Shown in pieces: positions 1 to 8,988 of a stretch of DNA of 64,000 nt; the first letter of the stretch is position 1; each line of letters opens with the position of its first letter. The stretch comes from UBA10908 sp964608965. Lineage in GTDB: Bacteria > Bacillota > Clostridia > Peptostreptococcales > Anaerovoracaceae. The notes below the pieces were generated by a model, which saw only the letters and a list, made by a program, of their open reading frames with translations, did no database searches and was not told the origin of the DNA. The position numbers and the translations under genes are program-made. The stretch covers positions 124,001-188,000 of the forward strand of contig CAZSPZ010000002.1 in assembly GCA_964608965.1 (NCBI GenBank), read 5' to 3'.

Positions 1-2
1 TT

Positions 3-716
3 TTTACCTTCCAGATTTATTACGATTTTTCCGGATATTCCGACATGGCTATCGGGCTTGGTCGTATGTTTGGATTTAAATTTCTCGAAAATTTCAACTA
101 TCCCTATCTTTCTAAAAGCGTAACCGAATTTTGGAGAAGATGGCATATTTCGTTGGGGACCTTTTTCCGCGATTATGTCTATATTCCACTTGGAGGCAAC
201 AGGAAACATCAGTATCTGAATTTATTTCTGGTGTGGGTGTTGACGGGTTTATGGCACGGTGCCAACTGGAATTTTGTGATATGGGGCCTATCTTATGGCG
301 TCTTAATAATGTTGGAGCGTTTATTTTTAAAGAATATTTTGGAACAATTACCGGCTGTCCTGGTCTATGGTTATATGGCTTTTATAACCGTGGTGCTTTG
401 GACTGTCTTCTACTTCACTGATACGGCGCAGTTGATCGCAGCATTAAATATCATGTTCGGAAACAGCGCTTTACCGGGCGTCAATTACTTTGTCGTAACA
501 GTTATAAAAGAAAATTTTGTCCTACTCCTTGTAGCTTTTGTCTTTTCATTTCCGATAGCCGATTATCTGTTTAATCGACTTTTTTGTTGCCAAGAAGCAA
601 AGTTTGCAACGGCATGGCCTGTCACGAGCACACTACTCCTTATATCTTCCCTAATTTTAAGTACGTTGTTTCTTTTAGGAAGCACCTACAATCCATTTTT
701 ATACTTCAGGTTTTAA
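3..716 (+). CDS. MBOAT family O-acyltransferase (AlgI/DltB-like), 5' truncated by window edge
   Basis: This is the C-terminal part of a membrane-bound O-acyltransferase. The frame is open from base 3, upstream of the first ATG at 45, so the start lies outside the window. The motif FQIYYDFSGYSDMAIG near the beginning and the conserved histidine in TGLWHGANWNF (about residue 85 of the visible part) are typical of AlgI-like proteins, which move acetyl groups across the membrane onto exported polysaccharide. Several hydrophobic segments follow. It ends three bases before a DHHW-motif protein, the usual partner of AlgI-like proteins, so both probably O-acetylate a surface glycan. The acyl donor and target polymer cannot be told from sequence. 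Confidence 0.9.
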   Translation, partial: FTFQIYYDFSGYSDMAIGLGRMFGFKFLENFNYPYLSKSVTEFWRRWHISLGTFFRDYVYIPLGGNRKHQYLNLFLVWVLTGLWHGANWNFVIWGLSYGVLIMLERLFLKNILEQLPAVLVYGYMAFITVVLWTVFYFTDTAQLIAALNIMFGNSALPGVNYFVVTVIKENFVLLLVAFVFSFPIADYLFNRLFCCQEAKFATAWPVTSTLLLISSLILSTLFLLGSTYNPFLYFRF

Positions 717-719
717 TCT

Positions 720-2018
720 ATGAGAAATATACTGAGAACATCAATCAAACAAACATACTCTCGATCAAATCAATGGAGTTCTGTTGCTTTTTTGTTGATC
801 GTGATTGTCATAGCTATTGGCAATATTATGCAAGGTGAACGCCCAACGGTCTCCTCAGCAGAAAATCGAAACTTGGCTACTTTTCCGGATTTTTCAGTGG
901 AAAGCATTGTCAGCGGGAGTTATTTTTTGGAGATAGATTGTTTTGTTTCTGACACTTTTTGGCAAAGGGAATCGTTAATCGGAATTAGTAAATCTCTTGA
1001 AGGATGGAAAAGCATCTATACTTATTTCGGAATTGGGGAGGATTTTCAAATTGTGAATACCGCAATTGCGGGTGACGAAGTAGAGAAAACACCTGCCTCC
1101 GAATCAACATCAGAGCCACAGAAAATTACGGTAGAACTTCCTGCTGTCACGGGTCATACCCTGATCTTCGAGGATATGGCGGTGTACGCAACGATGTACG
1201 AGGAACAAACCGCGAAAAATTATATGGCGGCGGTAGAAGCGTTGGCAGGTATTTTTGAGGATTCTGATATCGTTTTGGATATTATTTTAGCACCCACACG
1301 ATATGCCACACTATCCAATCCAAAGCTAGATGAAATGTTTGTCAGCGAGCGGTTTATTATTAGCAATATTTATGACAATATTCAAGGTAATATCCGGTGC
1401 ATTGATGTATACGATAATATTCTTGCACATAAGGAAGAAGATATCTATTATAACTCTGACCATCATTGGACTTCCCGGGGTGCTTTTTATGCGTATCAAA
1501 TTTATGCAAAAGCTATGGGTTTTCAACCTATCGAACTTTCCGATTGCGACATCATGGATAACGGTGACTTTGTAGGAAGTATGTACAGTTTGACAAAAGA
1601 TGAAAATGTCAAGAATATGACAGATCGTATGCTCATTTATGTTCCAGCTGCTGATTCGGAGTATGAATTTTGGGCTTATGATAACGATTCGAATCAAATG
1701 CTTCGCTGGAAATCGATGTTTACAACTGCCCGGAATTATGGAGCTTTTTTAGGCGGAGATCATGCTGACTCATGGATAAAGACTGACAGCCATACTGGGA
1801 GAAATATTGTAGTCATCAAGGATTCTTATGGGAACGCTTTCATCCCATACCTCTCAAAACATTTCGATAATATTTACATCTATGATCCACGGTATGCAAT
1901 GGAGCCGTTAAGCGTCTATATTCAAGACAAAAACATAACGCACGCTCTACTGATTAACAATCAGCAGGTGCAAGCTAATCTGCCGTTCATTGAGAATATA
2001 CTTCGCATCGATCAATAA
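720..2018 (+). CDS. DHHW-motif protein, AlgJ/AlgX-like O-acetylation partner
   Basis: A 432-residue protein with one N-terminal membrane segment (about residues 22-40) and the diagnostic motif NSDHHWTSRGAF near residue 245. DHHW proteins are SGNH-hydrolase-like acetyltransferases found beside MBOAT proteins; the D-H pair belongs to the catalytic site and a distant serine completes it (IKDSYGNAF near residue 365 is the likely nucleophile block). The ATG lies three bases after the MBOAT stop, so the two are translationally linked. By family knowledge it would receive acetyl groups from the MBOAT partner and place them on exported polysaccharide. No obvious terminator immediately follows. Confidence 0.85.
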   Translation: MRNILRTSIKQTYSRSNQWSSVAFLLIVIVIAIGNIMQGERPTVSSAENRNLATFPDFSVESIVSGSYFLEIDCFVSDTFWQRESLIGISKSLEGWKSIYTYFGIGEDFQIVNTAIAGDEVEKTPASESTSEPQKITVELPAVTGHTLIFEDMAVYATMYEEQTAKNYMAAVEALAGIFEDSDIVLDIILAPTRYATLSNPKLDEMFVSERFIISNIYDNIQGNIRCIDVYDNILAHKEEDIYYNSDHHWTSRGAFYAYQIYAKAMGFQPIELSDCDIMDNGDFVGSMYSLTKDENVKNMTDRMLIYVPAADSEYEFWAYDNDSNQMLRWKSMFTTARNYGAFLGGDHADSWIKTDSHTGRNIVVIKDSYGNAFIPYLSKHFDNIYIYDPRYAMEPLSVYIQDKNITHALLINNQQVQANLPFIENILRIDQ

Positions 2019-2027
2019 AATCTTTTA

Positions 2028-2180
2028 TCATCGGACGTTCTCGCTTACGCCTGCGCCCTTTCGGCTCAGGCCTATCCCAGCTTTCATAGAAAACTGTGGA
2101 AGGTCTTGTGCCCGGACACCCCAACCTTTGGTTGGCTGGTGTCCTCGGTGATTCGAGCCCCCCGTGGGTCTTTTCTGCAT
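2028..2180. other. GC-rich structured non-coding segment with tRNA-like 3' half
   Basis: No reading frame of substance is present here. Several hairpins can be drawn: GCCTG-c-GCC/GGC-t-CAGGC around 2050-2073, and a long stem in which GGACACC (about 2116) pairs with GGTGTCC (about 2141) around CCAACC-ttt-GGTTGG. The stretch GGTGTCC...ATTCGAGCCCCCCGTGGGT (about 2140-2170) resembles the 3' half of the nearby tRNA-Lys read from the other strand. A complete cloverleaf cannot be folded and no CCA follows. It could be a small structured RNA or a decayed tRNA copy; the SRP, 6S and tmRNA consensus motifs were not found. Confidence 0.3.
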
Positions 2181-2216
2181 AAAAAAATCCGCCACCGGTT
2201 ACGGTTGGCGGTTTTT
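2181..2216. terminator. Bidirectional rho-independent terminator
   Basis: The stem CCGCCA-CCG / CGG-T-TGGCGG has a GTTA loop. It is preceded by seven A and followed by five T, so it can act on both strands: after the structured segment on the plus strand and after tRNA-Lys on the minus strand. Confidence 0.8.
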
Positions 2217-2222
2217 CTGTCT

Positions 2223-2298
2223 TGGTACACCCACAGGGGCTCGAACCCTGGACACCCTGATTAAGAGTCAGGTGCTCTACCAGCTGAGCTATGGATGC
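2223..2298 (-). tRNA. tRNA-Lys (anticodon CTT)
   Basis: Read on the minus strand, a complete 76-nt cloverleaf is present. It has acceptor stem GCATCCA/TGGGTGT (G-U first pair), D arm AGCTCAGCTGGTAGAGC, anticodon stem CCTGA/TCAGG with loop CTCTTAA (anticodon CTT, reading AAG), and T arm with GGTTCGAGCCC. The CCA end is encoded. It stands alone and is followed by a hairpin terminator. Confidence 0.95.
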
Positions 2299-2392
2299 AC
2301 ATTATAATACAATTGACGCAAAAATCATAATAGCATTGCAGTTTTGGTATGTCAATAGAAAACAAAAAATATGAGTCAAAAGATGTGAATTC

Positions 2393-2421
2393 TTGCCTAG
2401 GATGCTTTTTTATACTATAAT
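2393..2421 (+). promoter_or_regulatory. Sigma-A-type promoter for the zinc-ribbon membrane protein
   Basis: TTGCCT at 2393-2398, a 17-base spacer and TATAAT at 2416-2421 lie 38 bases before the start codon at 2459. An excellent ribosome binding site (GGAGGAAA) precedes that start. Confidence 0.75.
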
Positions 2422-2458
2422 ATGAAAAGGTGTAAGCTATCGCAACGGAGGAAACGGA

Positions 2459-5400
2459 ATGAAGTGCAGAATCTGCGGATCCGAACTGGATCCAAACAGA
2501 GCATATTGTGAGACATGCAGGATGAATATGATGACAACAGAAACACCAGACGCACCAATTGAAAAAGCAGAAGATACGGCTCCGACCATGCAAGACTCCA
2601 CGCCGGCTGCGCCGACCGTGGAAACGCCTGCTTCCGCTCCATCTGACACACCAACGGCGACATCGGCATATGCGCAGGCAGCGCAGCCGACTTCGACGCC
2701 GGTATATACGCAGCAAACTTACCAGCAGGCGGCGCCGACTTACGCGCAGCCGTCTCAGCCGGCATTTTCGCCGGGCTACCAACAGCAAACCTCTCCGTTT
2801 TATAGACCCGAACCGATGAATGCAGGGCAAGCCATGTCCGCGCAAAGCGCCGAGCCCAGATTGGCATATTTGCCGCAGACCGGACCTGCATATCCGCAGG
2901 CGCCGCAGCCGGGTTATTCTCCGTCTTACACGCAGCAGGCTTATCAGCCGGCAGCGCCCACATATCCACAGCAGGCAGCGACGGGATACCCGCAGCCGCA
3001 GCCTTCCTTTGCGCAGAGCTATCAGCCGCAGACACCTCCGGCTTACACGCCGGAATTCGGATGGATTCCACAGCCTGCACCGAATTATCAGCAACCGGCA
3101 CCTTCCATGTATCCACAGCAGACAGAACGTGGAGCCGGACAGCCGATGTATCAACCTGCAGGACAGGGATATGCACAGCAAGGTTATCCATCAGGTCAAC
3201 CGCAGCAACACCAACAAGCCTATCCGGTCGATCAACAACAGGCGCCGCAGGGTTATCGTCCGGCGCAGCAGATGTATCAACCGGCCGCATCGCCGTATAC
3301 ACAACCATCGCAACAGGGTTATCCTTCGGGTCAGCCGCAGCAAGTTGCCCAGGGCTATCCGTCGACCCAACAGCCGTCACAGCAGGCTTATGCGCAGCAA
3401 TCATCGCAGCAGGGTTACCCGTCGGCGCAACAACAGCAACAAGGTTATCCGTCGGGTCAACAGGCATATCAGCCGGCCCGTCAACAGAAAGAAAAAACGG
3501 AAGCTGAACCTTTTGACACTTCAGAATTTTCCTGGAATGTGTACGACTTTCCAAAGCCCAAGATTCCCCGAGATATTCCTATCAAGTGGCCCGAATACGA
3601 TTATACAAGTCCCGCACCCTCGACGTTTCCGACGCCGGACAGCAGAATTCAGGCAGCGATTGCCAATAAGCAACCCGTCGTGATGGTCAGTCCGGACGCC
3701 ACCGAAGGTTTCGTAGCCGTTCCCGACCAGCGGGAAACAGCATGGAAAGAGCCTCTGGACGAAAGCACCCGGAGAAACGAGCAATTCTTTACGTTCCAAA
3801 CGAAGAACGAAGAATTTCAACGCCTTTTAGATAGGGAATACCAAAAGTTGCAAGGCCGTCAAAAGGGAGAGGCTTATCGGGAAGAAGCTTTCAACATGCC
3901 GCAGGAAGATTTTCAGGCACAGAGAAACGCACAGCTTCAGGCCGGAATGCAGCCGCCAAGAACGATGCAAGGTTTTGCTCCTTCGCCCATGTATCAGCAG
4001 GGACAGCAGCAAACTCCATATAATATGCAGCAATTTCAGTCGCAGCAGCCGTACGGCGGACAGTCGCCGATGCAGCAGTCCGCGTCGGGACAATACATGC
4101 CCTCCTCTTCTGCATATAGGCACGAAAGCATCACAGAATTTGAGCGCATGTTGATGGATAACACAAAGGATGCCGACTTTATAACAGGCGACACCCTTCC
4201 CATCAATCTTGAAAAAATACAGGAAGAAGTTCGCGCGCAGGAAGCCGCTCGTTTAAAGCAACACGAAGGAGCCTACGAAGAACAGCAAAATAAACAGCGC
4301 CAGGCTGAACAGGAAGCCAGATCCTCGGCCCTCTCCTCGGAAATGGAACGCCTGGCAACAGAACATCGTCAAGCCGAATCCATGAACGAGCAACACTTGG
4401 CAACAGAACAGCGCCAAGCCGAATCCATAAACGAGCAACACTTGGCAACAGAACAACAGCAAGCCAAATCCATGAACGAGGAACGGCTTGCCGCCATGGC
4501 AAAAGCCAGGGAAGAATATTTCCGGACCATCAGCGGATTGGCCGATTATCCAACTTCTTCCGGCACGATCAACCCTTCGTTGCCTGCAGCAGAACAAGCT
4601 GTGGCGGCGCCGGAAGGCGGGGCCCAAGGGAAAGATCAGGTTTCCGTGGCATCGGAAGGTCAGGCCCAGAATAAAGATCAAACTGTCGCAGCGCCGGAAA
4701 CCGATGCAGCAACGAAAGATCATACCGCTGCAGCGTTCGAAGCTCAAATTGCAGCGAGAGAACACAATGTTTCTGCGCCCGAAGTTCGGATTACAGAGGC
4801 CGGACAGGCTGTCGTCGTCTCTAAACTCCCGGTCCAGGAAGAAGCCCCGATTGCCGTGGCGCCGCAAGTCCAGGCTCAGGGAAAAGATCATGCCGCAGCG
4901 GCATTTGACGCCTCGGAGCATGCAAGAATAGAAGGCCGCGAACAAACCGCAAGGCCCGAAGATAAAAGAACGAAAGCCAGCCTGGAAACCACTTCTTTGG
5001 AAAGGCCGATCGAAGAGCTCTTTGCTCCGATCGAAGAAGACATAAAGGCATCCGGCAAAAAAGGCGGCGCTAAAAAGCATCATGTGTTTGGAAAGCTCGT
5101 TCTGATTATCCTTTTGGTTCTTGCGTTGGCAGAGTTAACGCTTTTCGGTATGAAAAACTTGATTCCGGATAACGATTTAACGCTGAAAGGCACAGAGATC
5201 GAGCAAAATGTCATCGGCACTTTGTCGGGCTTTGGCGAATCGATCGGCGAATTTGTCACCAACACCTTGGAAAAGCTTGGATTGGCGAAGGCCGAAGAGG
5301 AAATGCCCGAGGGAGAAACACCGGAAGAACAGGAACCCGTGTTGGATTTAGGGGCGATTGTAACTGAGTATAACGAGAATATTAAGTCGATCACGGAAAG

Positions 5401-5818
5401 TCCCACGCTCGTTTACAGCGGCACCGTCACCTACGAAATAGATGGATTGGGCGAAATGGCTGTTGTGGAGGATCTGGAGATAAAAGAAGCGATTTATGGC
5501 TGCCTGATATCCTTTAATTCCAAGTGGGTCGACTATGTAAACGGCGGAGAAGACGACAGCTGCCTCGACCTTCTTAAGGCAGATGGTGCAGCGTACCGCA
5601 GTGCCCTCAATTTCTCTAAAATAGGAGAAATAGAAGAAGAATTTCAATCGCTGATGCTTGGCGAAGTGCGAATGTCGGACACTGCGTATTACATTTTCGC
5701 AAGGGAAATGATAGCCGTTACAGAAGATGGGAAGACCAGAACGAAATCCTATTCCTGGATTTATCAGATGGAGGATGTGGCCGGAGAAATGAAAATCGTG
5801 GACTACACCCCGTTTTAA
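2459..5818 (+). CDS. Zinc-ribbon, Pro/Gln/Tyr-rich single-pass membrane protein with TcaA-like C-terminal domain
   Basis: A 1119-residue protein of unusual build. The N-terminus has a small zinc ribbon (Cys3, Cys6, Cys17, Cys20). About residues 60-345 are low complexity, dominated by Q, P, Y, A and G with recurring QQGYPSGQ-like units. A helical Glu/Gln/Ala-rich part follows and contains 15-residue tandem repeats. One membrane helix lies near residues 880-900 (LVLIILLVLALAELTLFGM), with a basic cytoplasmic side. The C-terminal 200 residues would be outside and end in a compact domain reminiscent of the NTF2-like domain of TcaA-type zinc-ribbon proteins. The family resemblance is an inference; the function is unknown. 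The next gene, UPF0182, follows after 54 bases. Confidence 0.85.
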   Translation: MKCRICGSELDPNRAYCETCRMNMMTTETPDAPIEKAEDTAPTMQDSTPAAPTVETPASAPSDTPTATSAYAQAAQPTSTPVYTQQTYQQAAPTYAQPSQPAFSPGYQQQTSPFYRPEPMNAGQAMSAQSAEPRLAYLPQTGPAYPQAPQPGYSPSYTQQAYQPAAPTYPQQAATGYPQPQPSFAQSYQPQTPPAYTPEFGWIPQPAPNYQQPAPSMYPQQTERGAGQPMYQPAGQGYAQQGYPSGQPQQHQQAYPVDQQQAPQGYRPAQQMYQPAASPYTQPSQQGYPSGQPQQVAQGYPSTQQPSQQAYAQQSSQQGYPSAQQQQQGYPSGQQAYQPARQQKEKTEAEPFDTSEFSWNVYDFPKPKIPRDIPIKWPEYDYTSPAPSTFPTPDSRIQAAIANKQPVVMVSPDATEGFVAVPDQRETAWKEPLDESTRRNEQFFTFQTKNEEFQRLLDREYQKLQGRQKGEAYREEAFNMPQEDFQAQRNAQLQAGMQPPRTMQGFAPSPMYQQGQQQTPYNMQQFQSQQPYGGQSPMQQSASGQYMPSSSAYRHESITEFERMLMDNTKDADFITGDTLPINLEKIQEEVRAQEAARLKQHEGAYEEQQNKQRQAEQEARSSALSSEMERLATEHRQAESMNEQHLATEQRQAESINEQHLATEQQQAKSMNEERLAAMAKAREEYFRTISGLADYPTSSGTINPSLPAAEQAVAAPEGGAQGKDQVSVASEGQAQNKDQTVAAPETDAATKDHTAAAFEAQIAAREHNVSAPEVRITEAGQAVVVSKLPVQEEAPIAVAPQVQAQGKDHAAAAFDASEHARIEGREQTARPEDKRTKASLETTSLERPIEELFAPIEEDIKASGKKGGAKKHHVFGKLVLIILLVLALAELTLFGMKNLIPDNDLTLKGTEIEQNVIGTLSGFGESIGEFVTNTLEKLGLAKAEEEMPEGETPEEQEPVLDLGAIVTEYNENIKSITESPTLVYSGTVTYEIDGLGEMAVVEDLEIKEAIYGCLISFNSKWVDYVNGGEDDSCLDLLKADGAAYRSALNFSKIGEIEEEFQSLMLGEVRMSDTAYYIFAREMIAVTEDGKTRTKSYSWIYQMEDVAGEMKIVDYTPF
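4343..4496 (+). repeat. 45-bp in-frame tandem repeats (15-residue unit)
   Basis: Units beginning at 4382, 4427 and 4472 are spaced exactly 45 bases. They encode variants of NEQHLATEQRQAES, with a shortened 39-base unit before them at 4343. The units are near identical at DNA level, which suggests recent slippage or unequal crossing over inside the predicted helical part of the membrane protein. Confidence 0.85.
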
Positions 5819-5872
5819 TCAATAAGATTTCAGAAGACATACCGGTTTTACAAAGGGGAAAGGGAAGAGAAT

Positions 5873-8803
5873 ATGGAAAAACAAAAGAGAGGCGGCAAAG
5901 CGAGATTCATTTTTATCGGGTTGATAATTTTGATCGGCTTGCTGTATAAAATGACAGACTTTATCATAGATTACCTGTGGTTTGGAGAGGTGGGCTATAC
6001 CTCGGTTTTCTTGACGGAAATAGGAACAAAGGTCAAATTGGGGATCCCTTTATTCCTTATTTTGACGGTACTTGGTTACATTTTCCTTTCTATTTTAAAG
6101 AGGAATTTCTTAAAGAACGCAGAGATGGAATTGGTGGACCAGGAATCGGAGAAGACGCTTCGCAAGATCGTGGTCATTTTGTCTTGTGTTTTTGGCGCAG
6201 TGCTTTCCGTCACGACAATTTCCGCGCTGTGGTTTCAGATCCTGCAGTTTATTAATTCTACCGCCTTTAATGCGGCGGATCCGCTTTTCGGGATGGACAT
6301 CGGTTTCTACATGTTTAAGCTGGAATTTTTGACCGCTTTAAACGGAGCCGCCATCAATATGTTGATTACTCTGCTTGGCGTTACACTCCTGTTCTATGTG
6401 TTGATGATCAGCTTTACAAAGGCCAAGGGAGCAAGCGTCCCTGCGGAAGAAGAAGCGGATACTTATAATTACGACATTCCCGGAGAAGGCGCTACCGTAG
6501 AAGACCGGCCGCAAAATCTTGGGGATCTTTTCGAAGGATTTTTCAAAAAACAAACGGGCAAAAAAAGGCATATCGACCCCAAAGAAAAACGCCTGAGTAA
6601 AATCTTGATCACAGTTGCTTCTACGCAGCTTACCGTCATCAGCGTCCTTCTCTTTGCAGGCATCGGCGTCAGCTGTTACCTTCGCCAGTACAATTTGCTC
6701 TACAGCGGCACAGGTGTTGCGTACGGAGCAGGTTACACCGATATCAACGTTACGCTTTTGGTCTATCGTATCCTGATGGTCCTTTCGGCCGTAGCTGCCG
6801 TTACGTTCTCTCTGGGTATCAGAAAGCGCAAAATTAAACTGGCGCTCGTCGTTCCCGCTTTAATGGTGCTTGTCAGCCTGATCGGCGGCGGCGCGGTAGG
6901 CCTTGTTCAAAACCTCGTGGTTTCCCCCGACGAAATCAACAAGGAAAGCGAATACCTGCAGAACAACATCACGTACACCCGCATGGCATATGATCTCCAG
7001 GATATTGCCGTTTCGGATTTCGCGGCGGACAACAAGCTCACCAAGATCGATGTTCTTAAGAACATGGACACGTTTTCCAATATCCGGATCAACGACTTTG
7101 ACCCTGCCGAAAGATTTTACAATCAGACACAGTCCATCCGTACGTACTACACGTTCAACGACGTGGATGTGGATCGATATTATGTGAACGGAGAATATAC
7201 GCAAGTCTTCCTGTCTGCCAGAGAAATCGACCAGGAAAAGATCGAGGATCAGTGGCTGATACGTCATTTAAAGTATACGCACGGTTACGGCGTCACGCTT
7301 TCCAGAGTGGACCGCGTTACGAGCAGCGGACAGCCGGATATGTTGATCGACAGCATTCCGCCGGTTTCGGATGTGCCGGAAATAAGTATCGAAAGACCTG
7401 AGATATACTTCGGTGAATCCACGCAGGACTACATCATTACAGGTACCAGCGAAGCGGAGTTTGACTATCCGAGCGGCGAAAGCAACGCGTATAACTTTTA
7501 CGAAGGGGACGCGGGAATCGAACTGGGACTTTTTAATCGCATGATGTTTGCTATCCGGGAGAGAAGTTTGAAAATTCTTGTTTCTTCTAACATCACCAGA
7601 GATTCGAAGATTTTAATTTATCGCAATATCGTGGAAAGGGTTCAGAAAATCGCGCCTTTCCTTGCCTACGACGACGATCCGTATGTGGTTACTGTTGACG
7701 GTCAAATCTATTGGATGATGGACGCTTACACTATGAGTTCCTACTACCCGTATTCCGAACCTTGGTCGGATGAAAGCGATATGAACTACATCCGCAATTC
7801 CGTCAAAATCGTGGTGAATGCCTTCGACGGCAGCGTGGATTTCTATATTGCAGACGATCAGGATCCCATTGTTTTGACGTTGGCAAAGATTTATCCAGAT
7901 CTCTTTAAGAGTTTCGCGGATATGCCAGAATCCCTGAAGGCGCACGTGCATTACCCCAACGCGCTCTTTAACATTCAGGCCGACGTCTACAAAAAGTATC
8001 ACATGACCGACGTGGAAGTCTTCTATCAAAACGAGGATCTTTGGTCGATTTCCAACGAAACATACGGCCAGGCAGAACAAGAGATGACCCCGAATTACTT
8101 TATCATGAGACTTCCGGGAGAAACCACTGCTGAATTCATCAACTCCATTCCGTATACCCCCAGCGGCAAATCGAATATGACCGGGTTGCTGGTCGCCAGG
8201 AATGACGGCGAAAATTACGGTGAGCTGATCCTATATCGTTTATCAAAAGATCGCATCATTTATGGTCCTGCTCAGGTGGAAGCGCAGATTAACCAGGACG
8301 TGGAGATTTCCAAAGAATTTTCCCTCTGGAACAATTCCGGTTCTACTTATTCGAGAGGCAACATATTTGTGTTCCCGGTAGAAGGCTCCCTGCTTTACGT
8401 TGAGCCGGTATACTTGGAAGCTTCTCAGGGAAGCCTGCCGGAAGTAAAGAGAGTTGTCGTTTACTACGGCGAAAAGATTGCGTACGAGGCCACACTGGCA
8501 GAAGCGCTGAGCACTTTGTTCGGCGAGGGCGCCGGCGATCCGTTGAATGCTGATAATCCTGTGGAAGCAGGAAACGCTGCTGCGGCTATTTTGGAAGCCG
8601 GCGGTGTGCTGCCTCCTGTTACTCCGGGCGAAACCGGTGGAGAAACGGGCGGCGAAACAGGAACAACCGATATCGATCAACTCGCAGCTCTGGCAAACGA
8701 AGCTTACGAAAATGCTCTGGCCGCCCAGAAACAGGGCGATTGGGCCGGATATGGTCAATACATGGAGAAGTTGCAGCAATATTTGGACCAGATGGTCCAA
8801 TGA
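5873..8803 (+). CDS. UPF0182 family large membrane protein
   Basis: A 976-residue protein matching the UPF0182 (COG1615) family. The N-terminal third has about seven hydrophobic segments, including GLIILIGLLYKMTDFIIDYLWF at its start, interrupted by a cytoplasmic loop rich in charged residues. The remaining two thirds form a large soluble domain, presumably outside, starting at about residue 345 with the family-typical sequence around NNITYTRMAYDL. The C-terminal 80 residues add a Gly/Glu/Thr-rich linker (GETGGETGGETG) and a short helix. The biochemical role of the family is unknown. The start has an AAAGGGGAAAGGGAAGAG purine run upstream. Confidence 0.92.
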   Translation: MEKQKRGGKARFIFIGLIILIGLLYKMTDFIIDYLWFGEVGYTSVFLTEIGTKVKLGIPLFLILTVLGYIFLSILKRNFLKNAEMELVDQESEKTLRKIVVILSCVFGAVLSVTTISALWFQILQFINSTAFNAADPLFGMDIGFYMFKLEFLTALNGAAINMLITLLGVTLLFYVLMISFTKAKGASVPAEEEADTYNYDIPGEGATVEDRPQNLGDLFEGFFKKQTGKKRHIDPKEKRLSKILITVASTQLTVISVLLFAGIGVSCYLRQYNLLYSGTGVAYGAGYTDINVTLLVYRILMVLSAVAAVTFSLGIRKRKIKLALVVPALMVLVSLIGGGAVGLVQNLVVSPDEINKESEYLQNNITYTRMAYDLQDIAVSDFAADNKLTKIDVLKNMDTFSNIRINDFDPAERFYNQTQSIRTYYTFNDVDVDRYYVNGEYTQVFLSAREIDQEKIEDQWLIRHLKYTHGYGVTLSRVDRVTSSGQPDMLIDSIPPVSDVPEISIERPEIYFGESTQDYIITGTSEAEFDYPSGESNAYNFYEGDAGIELGLFNRMMFAIRERSLKILVSSNITRDSKILIYRNIVERVQKIAPFLAYDDDPYVVTVDGQIYWMMDAYTMSSYYPYSEPWSDESDMNYIRNSVKIVVNAFDGSVDFYIADDQDPIVLTLAKIYPDLFKSFADMPESLKAHVHYPNALFNIQADVYKKYHMTDVEVFYQNEDLWSISNETYGQAEQEMTPNYFIMRLPGETTAEFINSIPYTPSGKSNMTGLLVARNDGENYGELILYRLSKDRIIYGPAQVEAQINQDVEISKEFSLWNNSGSTYSRGNIFVFPVEGSLLYVEPVYLEASQGSLPEVKRVVVYYGEKIAYEATLAEALSTLFGEGAGDPLNADNPVEAGNAAAAILEAGGVLPPVTPGETGGETGGETGTTDIDQLAALANEAYENALAAQKQGDWAGYGQYMEKLQQYLDQMVQ

Positions 8804-8828
8804 TGCAGACAACTGGATAAAACGTGCC

Positions 8829-8856
8829 TTGACAAATCGTTTGGGAAGAGTAAAAT
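8829..8856 (+). promoter_or_regulatory. Sigma-A-type promoter of the glutamine-synthetase-like gene
   Basis: TTGACA at 8829-8834, a 16-base spacer and TAAAAT at 8851-8856. Transcription would start near 8863, leaving a leader of about 125 bases before the start codon at 8989. Confidence 0.7.
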
Positions 8857-8888
8857 AAACAATGTATTTTTAAGCGCTGTTAACTGGC

Positions 8889-8937
8889 AAGCCGCACCGC
8901 GGAAGACGTAAATGTCGTCCCTTCCGTGGCGCGGCTT
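8889..8937 (+). promoter_or_regulatory. Long leader hairpin, possible attenuator
   Basis: AAGCCGC pairs with GCGGCTT, then CCGCGGAAG with CTTCCGTGG, then GACG with CGTC around a small loop. It is followed by TTTGTTGATT, only a weak U tract. It lies between the promoter at 8829 and the glutamine-synthetase-like gene, so it may be a regulated terminator or mRNA-stabilising structure; a simple terminator for UPF0182 is the alternative. Confidence 0.5.
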
Positions 8938-8988
8938 TGTTGATTGGTGGCGTGCGCAATAGATTATCCCCGAAAGGAGGAAGTAAAA

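Noticed and set aside
2100..2175. Second tRNA gene on the plus strand
   Set aside because: Only the T-arm-like half is present; the T stem does not pair and no anticodon arm with a seven-base loop can be drawn.
2261..3554. Long minus-strand reading frames of about 300 and 379 codons
   Set aside because: They mirror the Gln/Pro-rich repeats of the plus-strand gene, have Arg/Leu- or Ala-rich nonsense composition, and one runs into tRNA-Lys.
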